A DNA stretch of 10,335 nt from Saccharospirillum sp035704555 (GTDB lineage: Bacteria; Pseudomonadota; Gammaproteobacteria; Pseudomonadales; Natronospirillaceae). The notes beneath the pieces were generated by a model. That model saw nothing but the letters and a program-made list of their open reading frames with translations, was not told the origin of the DNA and did no database searches. This document shows positions 6,895 through 10,335 of the stretch, one piece after another (the stretch's first letter is position 1; every line of letters begins with the position of its first letter). Where the stretch lies: NCBI GenBank assembly GCA_035704555.1, contig DASSWT010000256.1, forward strand, positions 1-10,335. The letters are read 5' to 3'. Position numbers and translations under genes: made by a program.

Positions 6895-7647
6895 CTACAA
6901 CCAACGATACGCCAGCATCCCCAGGTATTCATGCAGTGCTAGGCTGCTTTGGTGTAAGGCCAGGCTGGAAGGTAACCAGCCCATCCAGGGGGCGCCAAAG
7001 TAACGGGTCATGGCCGTGGGGGCGGCGGTTACGGTCAGGCCGGTCTGTTCAAAGACCCGAACCGAGCGGGGCATGTGAAAGCCCTCGGTGACCAGCAGAA
7101 TATGGTCAATACCTGCCTCTTCCAGCAAAGCAGCACTAAAGTCTGCATTTTCCCGGGTTGTACGGCTTCGCTCTTCCAGCCAGCGGGTTTCGACTTGAAA
7201 GCTGAAGTCCAGCTCGTTGGCCATGGCGGCGGCCAGCGTAGTGGCATCGTCACCGAATACCGACCCTCCGGAAACCAGAATGGGCAGCCCGGTTTCCCGA
7301 TGCAAAAAAGCCCCATAACGCAGGCGCAACAAAGTGTGATCCAGACTGACCGGGAAACCAAATTCGGGAGCGGAATCATCAATGCCACCGGCAAGAATAA
7401 CGATGGCCTCAGCCTCTGTGGTTTCGCGCTGCGCTTCGCTCAATACCGGGTAATGCGCTTCCAGCGAGCGCATCAGCGATGTGCTGACGACGGGTGAGGA
7501 AAATAGCCATAGGCTGGCCAGAGAGACCACAGCCAACGTGCGAGCCAGCACAGGTCGTCTGCGCCAGAGCAAAATGGCCAGCAGGGCCACCAGAATGGAG
7601 ATCATTGGTGGCAGGGCCAGGGTTTTTAGAAAGTAGCGCAGAATCAT
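6895..7647 (-). CDS. DUF218 domain membrane protein (ElyC/YdcF/SanA family)
   Basis: The 250-aa product has two N-terminal membrane helices (about residues 14-28 and 36-52) and then a periplasmic DUF218 domain. Family motifs are AIVILAGG (81-88), PILVSGGS (122-129), the ERSRTTRENA box (159-168), LLVTEGFHMPRS (184-195) and the late EYLGMLAYRW (240-249). This arrangement matches E. coli ElyC, implicated in peptidoglycan and envelope metabolism at low temperature; the biochemical activity of this family is not settled. A Shine-Dalgarno sequence AGGGA lies about seven bases before the ATG on the minus strand. The long inverted repeat lies just upstream, between this gene and the modF-like gene on the same strand. 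Confidence 0.88.
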   Translation of the reverse strand: MILRYFLKTLALPPMISILVALLAILLWRRRPVLARTLAVVSLASLWLFSSPVVSTSLMRSLEAHYPVLSEAQRETTEAEAIVILAGGIDDSAPEFGFPVSLDHTLLRLRYGAFLHRETGLPILVSGGSVFGDDATTLAAAMANELDFSFQVETRWLEERSRTTRENADFSAALLEEAGIDHILLVTEGFHMPRSVRVFEQTGLTVTAAPTAMTRYFGAPWMGWLPSSLALHQSSLALHEYLGMLAYRWL

Positions 7648-7683
7648 TTAACGTCCCTGTCGGAGAGCTGAGTAACTGTTAAC

Positions 7684-7865
7684 TCAAGTTTCGGAGTTCG
7701 CCGGAGAAACGAGCGGCGGGTGCCGGGGGAGCCCTTGTGGGGAAGTCCGCAACAGGGATGTTGCGGTCTAGGCCCCATGGATGGGTTCACGCCGACCCCA
7801 CAAGGGCTCCCCCGGTACCCGGTGCGGGCCAATGCCACCCAGCAGGCCCGAACTCCGAAGCTTGA
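7684..7865. repeat. Nested long inverted repeat, probably a dispersed intergenic element
   Basis: Four nested palindromic layers fill this gap. The outer arms 7684-7700 and 7849-7865 (TCAAGTTTCGGAGTTCG and its complement) match at 16 of 17 bases. The second arms 7718-7742 and 7796-7820 match at 24 of 25, including 20 perfect bases with core GGGAGCCCTTGTGGGG. Inside are a perfect 8-bp hairpin CCGCAACA-GGGA-TGTTGCGG (7747-7766) and CCCAT-GG-ATGGG (7774-7785). Either strand, as DNA or RNA, could fold into a branched cruciform-like structure. The layout and its translated style resemble intergenic repeats I associate with marine gammaproteobacteria, but copy number cannot be judged from one window. 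It lies eight bases past the modF-like stop and may terminate or process that transcript before the DUF218 gene. Confidence 0.75.
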
Positions 7866-7873
7866 CTGTCAGG

Positions 7874-9337
7874 TTAACCCGTCCGGGTTTGTCGGACGGT
7901 ATAGAGTGCCTTGCCGCTGTCGTCCGGCTCAAAGTTGAGCCGGGTTTTAATCAGTGCTGGGTGTTCATCTTCGCGGTGGCTGACAAACAGCAGTGTTGTC
8001 GGGCCAGTATCCAGTATGCGCTCCATGGCGGCCAGCACCCGAAAGCGATTAACGTCGTCCAGGCCCTGGGTTGGTTCATCGAGAATCAGCAATGGCGGCT
8101 GTTTGATCAGTGCCCGGGCGATCAGTACCAGGCGTTGTTCGCCGGTCGAGAGGCTGCGAAAGGCATCGCCGGCGCGGTGGTTCAGCCCCAGCAGTTCAAG
8201 CCACTGGTGGGCCAGCTGGGCCTCTTCGGCGCCGGTGTTGGTGTAGACCCCGATCGAATCGGTCAAGCCGGAGACTACCGCCGTAATCACATTGCCGGCA
8301 ACGCGGTAATCCCGATGCAAGGCGCCGGATACCAGCCCCAGGTGTTTTTTAATGTCCCAGATGGTTTCGCCGCGGCCACGGCGATAGCCGAAAACGGTCA
8401 GGTGGTTGGCGTAACACTGCGGGTGGTCGCCACTGACCAGGCTCAACAGCGTCGACTTGCCACAGCCATTGGGGCCGATGATCTGAGTGTGTTCACCTGG
8501 CATCAGTTGCCAGTTCAGGCCTTCGAACTGAACCCCGGTGGCGTATTCGACCTTGCCATTCTGAAGATCGACCAACGGCTGGTCTGCTGGCCAGGCGGGG
8601 AGTTGAAAGTCCGACTGGCGCGGTGGCAGGGTCAGCGCATCGGCGCGGGTGAAGGCGAGGGCGGCTTGCCAATCCGGGTGGGCCTGAACTTCATCGGCTG
8701 CACCGTTTAGCACCAGCCTTCCGCGGTCCAGAAGTGCCAGGTGGCTGGCCCAGGCGGGAATGTCCTGGCGCTGGTTGATCAGCAGCATCAGCCACTGGCC
8801 CTGTTCGGCCAGCAGCCCGAGCGCTTGTTCAAGATCGTGTCTCGCCTTCGGGTCGAGCCCTTCATAGGGTTCGTCGAGCAACAGTAAATCAGGCTGTTCC
8901 AGCACGGCGCGAGCGAGCATTACTTTGCGGCCTTCGCCGGAGCTGAGTAGCCGGTAACCGCGGTCCAGCAAGCCGTTCATGCCCAGGCTGGTTACTAGTT
9001 CATCGTGACGGTCCGACCAGGGGGCGATTTCCTCCATCAGGGCGCTTACCGGGGTCCCCGGGTCAATGTGATCGGTCAGGTCGGTCTCATCCCGATAGAG
9101 TTCACGTTCGTACAAAGCCTGCTGGTTTTCCAGCGACAACCAATGCACCCGTTCGGGTCGGTCTCGTAATGTGCCGGAAGAGGGCTGCAGTTCATCGCAC
9201 AGCAACCGCGCCAGCGTGCTTTTGCCGCTGCCATTGCCACCCAGCACCACCCAGCGCTCGCCTGGTTCCAGTGTCCAGTCGGCCAGGTGCAAGGCAGGGC
9301 CCTTGGGCGCCGCGACGGAGAGGTGTTCAAACTGCAT
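7874..9337 (-). CDS. modF: ModF-like tandem ABC ATPase
   Basis: The 487-aa product holds two fused ABC nucleotide-binding domains and no membrane part, matching E. coli ModF (490 aa, also called PhrA). Domain 1 has Walker A GGNGSGKST (33-41), signature LSSGEGRK (131-138) and Walker B LLLLDEP (151-157). Its H-loop position reads LINQRQ, with Asn in place of His, as I recall for E. coli ModF. Domain 2 has Walker A GPNGCGKST (288-296), signature LSTGEQR (396-402), Walker B LLILDEP (416-422) and switch His454 (FVSHRED). The stretch GETIWDIKKHLGLVS (323-337) with DYRV and DSIGVY nearby is distinctive of ModF. The cellular role is uncertain: E. coli modF follows the molybdenum regulator gene modE, but no molybdate genes are visible here. 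Only a weak GGG precedes the ATG. Its promoter presumably lies in the 246-bp gap shared with gdhA. Confidence 0.88.
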   Translation of the reverse strand: MQFEHLSVAAPKGPALHLADWTLEPGERWVVLGGNGSGKSTLARLLCDELQPSSGTLRDRPERVHWLSLENQQALYERELYRDETDLTDHIDPGTPVSALMEEIAPWSDRHDELVTSLGMNGLLDRGYRLLSSGEGRKVMLARAVLEQPDLLLLDEPYEGLDPKARHDLEQALGLLAEQGQWLMLLINQRQDIPAWASHLALLDRGRLVLNGAADEVQAHPDWQAALAFTRADALTLPPRQSDFQLPAWPADQPLVDLQNGKVEYATGVQFEGLNWQLMPGEHTQIIGPNGCGKSTLLSLVSGDHPQCYANHLTVFGYRRGRGETIWDIKKHLGLVSGALHRDYRVAGNVITAVVSGLTDSIGVYTNTGAEEAQLAHQWLELLGLNHRAGDAFRSLSTGEQRLVLIARALIKQPPLLILDEPTQGLDDVNRFRVLAAMERILDTGPTTLLFVSHREDEHPALIKTRLNFEPDDSGKALYTVRQTRTG

Positions 9338-9480
9338 GCCGATACCCGTGTTGTGAAACTTTGTTAAGGGCCGTTACGCTAGGTGCTGCTCGTTCAGGGA
9401 TCAAGCTCATCTTTGCGAAGAGGGTGTTGCATATTGTGGTGAGGTGCGCGGGATAGAGCGTTGCTTCGTTCAGCGTCGGG

Positions 9481-9510
9481 TTGAGTTATCCTACGCCGCG
9501 TGTTTATTTT
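9481..9510 (+). promoter_or_regulatory. Candidate sigma-70 promoter of gdhA
   Basis: TTGAGT at 9481-9486 and TATTTT at 9505-9510 each match four of six consensus bases with 18-bp spacing, in the AT-rich part of the modF/gdhA divergent gap. The leader would be about 67 nt. The match is modest and other starts are possible. Confidence 0.3.
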
Positions 9511-9583
9511 TAATTCATTGTATCGATTACTGATGGTCTGGCGATTGCCGGACATTCAAACGATACCTGACAGGAGAGCCTTG

Positions 9584-10335
9584 ATGTCTGCACGTTTGGA
9601 CGAAAAACTGGATCTGATCTACCGGGATGTACTGCACCGCAACCCGGGCGAAGAGGAGTTTCACCAGGCGGTTCAGGAAGTGCTGGAGACGCTGGGTCCG
9701 GTGATGAAAAAGTACCCGGAGATTGTCGACCGCAAGGTGATTCAGCGCATCTGTGAGCCGGAGCGGCAGATCATCTTTCGGGTACCCTGGCAGGACGATA
9801 AAGGCGAAGTGCAGATCAACCGCGCATTCCGGGTGGAGTTCAACTCGGCGCTCGGGCCCTACAAGGGAGGGATGCGGTTTCATCCCTCGGTTTATCTGGG
9901 CATCATCAAGTTCCTCGGTTTCGAGCAGATTTTCAAGAACGCGCTGACCAGTATGCCCATCGGCGGCGGCAAGGGCGGCAGCGATTTCGACCCCAAGGGC
10001 AAATCCGACAATGAAGTCATGCGCTTCTGCCAGAGTTTGATGACCGAGCTGTACCGGCACCTGGGCGAAAACACCGATGTGCCGGCGGGCGATATCGGCG
10101 TCGGTAAGCGGGAAATCGGCTATCTGTTTGGCCAGTACAAGCGCATTACCAACCGCTACGAATCTGGCGTGTTAACCGGGAAGGGGCTCGATTGGGGCGG
10201 CATTCTCGCCCGTAATGAAGCGACCGGTTATGGCCTGGTCTTCTTTGTCGATGAAATGCTCAAAGCCAAAAAAGACAGTCTGGATGGCAAAACCGTGGTG
10301 GTTTCCGGTTCGGGCAATGTGGCCATTTACGCCAT
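9584..10335 (+). CDS. gdhA: NADP-type glutamate dehydrogenase, N-terminal part
   Basis: The enzyme interconverts 2-oxoglutarate plus ammonia and glutamate using NADP(H), serving ammonia assimilation in the cytoplasm. The frame opens at ATG 9584 after AGGAG (9572-9576, seven-base spacing) and is open to the window edge, giving about 250 of an expected ~447 residues. Substrate-domain motifs are complete: GPYKGGMRFHPSVYL (91-105, Lys94), FEQIFKNAL with Lys118, MPIGGGKGGSDFDPKGKSD with catalytic Lys130, and DVPAGDIGVGKREIGY with Asp170. The 40-residue spacing of Lys130 and Asp170 equals that of the catalytic pair in clostridial GDH. The coupled dinucleotide-binding domain begins near 200, and the Rossmann glycine motif SGSGNVAIYA (241-250) is reached at the edge. 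The FDPKGKSDNEVMRFCQS style indicates the small hexameric biosynthetic type, hence NADP preference; cofactor choice itself is inferred. Confidence 0.95.
   Translation, partial: MSARLDEKLDLIYRDVLHRNPGEEEFHQAVQEVLETLGPVMKKYPEIVDRKVIQRICEPERQIIFRVPWQDDKGEVQINRAFRVEFNSALGPYKGGMRFHPSVYLGIIKFLGFEQIFKNALTSMPIGGGKGGSDFDPKGKSDNEVMRFCQSLMTELYRHLGENTDVPAGDIGVGKREIGYLFGQYKRITNRYESGVLTGKGLDWGGILARNEATGYGLVFFVDEMLKAKKDSLDGKTVVVSGSGNVAIYA

Noticed and set aside
7678..7879. Integron attC site formed by the nested repeat with terminal GTTAAC motifs
   Set aside because: The end sequences do not fit the RYYYAAC/GTTRRRY core sites (for example GTTAACC has C where a purine is needed), and no integrase or cassette array is visible.
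7644..7938. Short Pro/Gly-rich frames inside the nested inverted repeat
   Set aside because: Their sequence is the translation of the palindrome arms, so they most likely reflect the repeat and not protein-coding genes.
7781..8710. Plus-strand frame of 309 codons across the modF-like gene
   Set aside because: It lies opposite a clearly coding tandem ABC ATPase and begins inside the inverted repeat. The composition is that of an antisense shadow.

Overview
The window looks like chromosomal DNA from a gammaproteobacterium, probably a marine or halophilic Pseudomonadales/Oceanospirillales-type organism. The main support is the conserved block ygfB-family gene / pepP / ZapB-like coiled-coil gene / zapA / 6S RNA / fau, which in this form is typical of Pseudomonas and its relatives. 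Most genes are GC-rich. The stretch from about 407 to 1760 is visibly more AT-rich and carries the least familiar gene. The lineage assignment is an inference from gene order and protein style only.

Left region (1-1760): the 3' end of a COG3910-type AAA/ABC-like ATPase enters from the left edge. A 434-bp non-conserved gap follows, holding a weak hairpin terminator and a 38-codon ORF. That ORF has a strong ribosome binding site and ends in an ATGA overlap with a 281-aa Gly/Ser-rich, cysteine-containing lipoprotein of unknown function. A strong hairpin terminator separates the lipoprotein from the convergent pepP gene.

Housekeeping core (1761-6286): pepP (aminopeptidase P) and its upstream UPF0149/YgfB-family gene lie on the minus strand. 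They diverge from a small operon encoding a ZapB-like coiled-coil protein and the FtsZ-ring protein ZapA. The divergent promoter region carries a perfect 18-bp palindrome. Downstream of zapA are a well-supported 6S RNA gene with its own sigma-70 promoter and fau (5-formyltetrahydrofolate cyclo-ligase), the classic ssrS-fau arrangement. The usual ubiH/ubiI genes downstream of pepP are absent. A 53-aa minus-strand single-pass membrane microprotein lies between fau and an EVE-domain gene. A near-consensus FNR/Anr-type box precedes the EVE gene.

Right region (6287-10335): a stand-alone cyclic-nucleotide-binding-domain protein is preceded by a 5-codon overlapping mini-ORF. It converges on a DUF218 (ElyC/YdcF/SanA-type) membrane protein gene. 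A compact 182-bp nested inverted repeat separates that gene from a ModF-like tandem ABC ATPase. Divergent from modF, the 5' part of an NADP-type glutamate dehydrogenase gene (gdhA) runs off the right edge.

No defence island, CRISPR array, prophage or complete transposable element is visible. The most interesting items are the nested inverted repeat, the divergent-promoter palindrome, the coupled short ORFs, the membrane microprotein and the orphan lipoprotein. None of them amounts to a clearly new multi-gene system.
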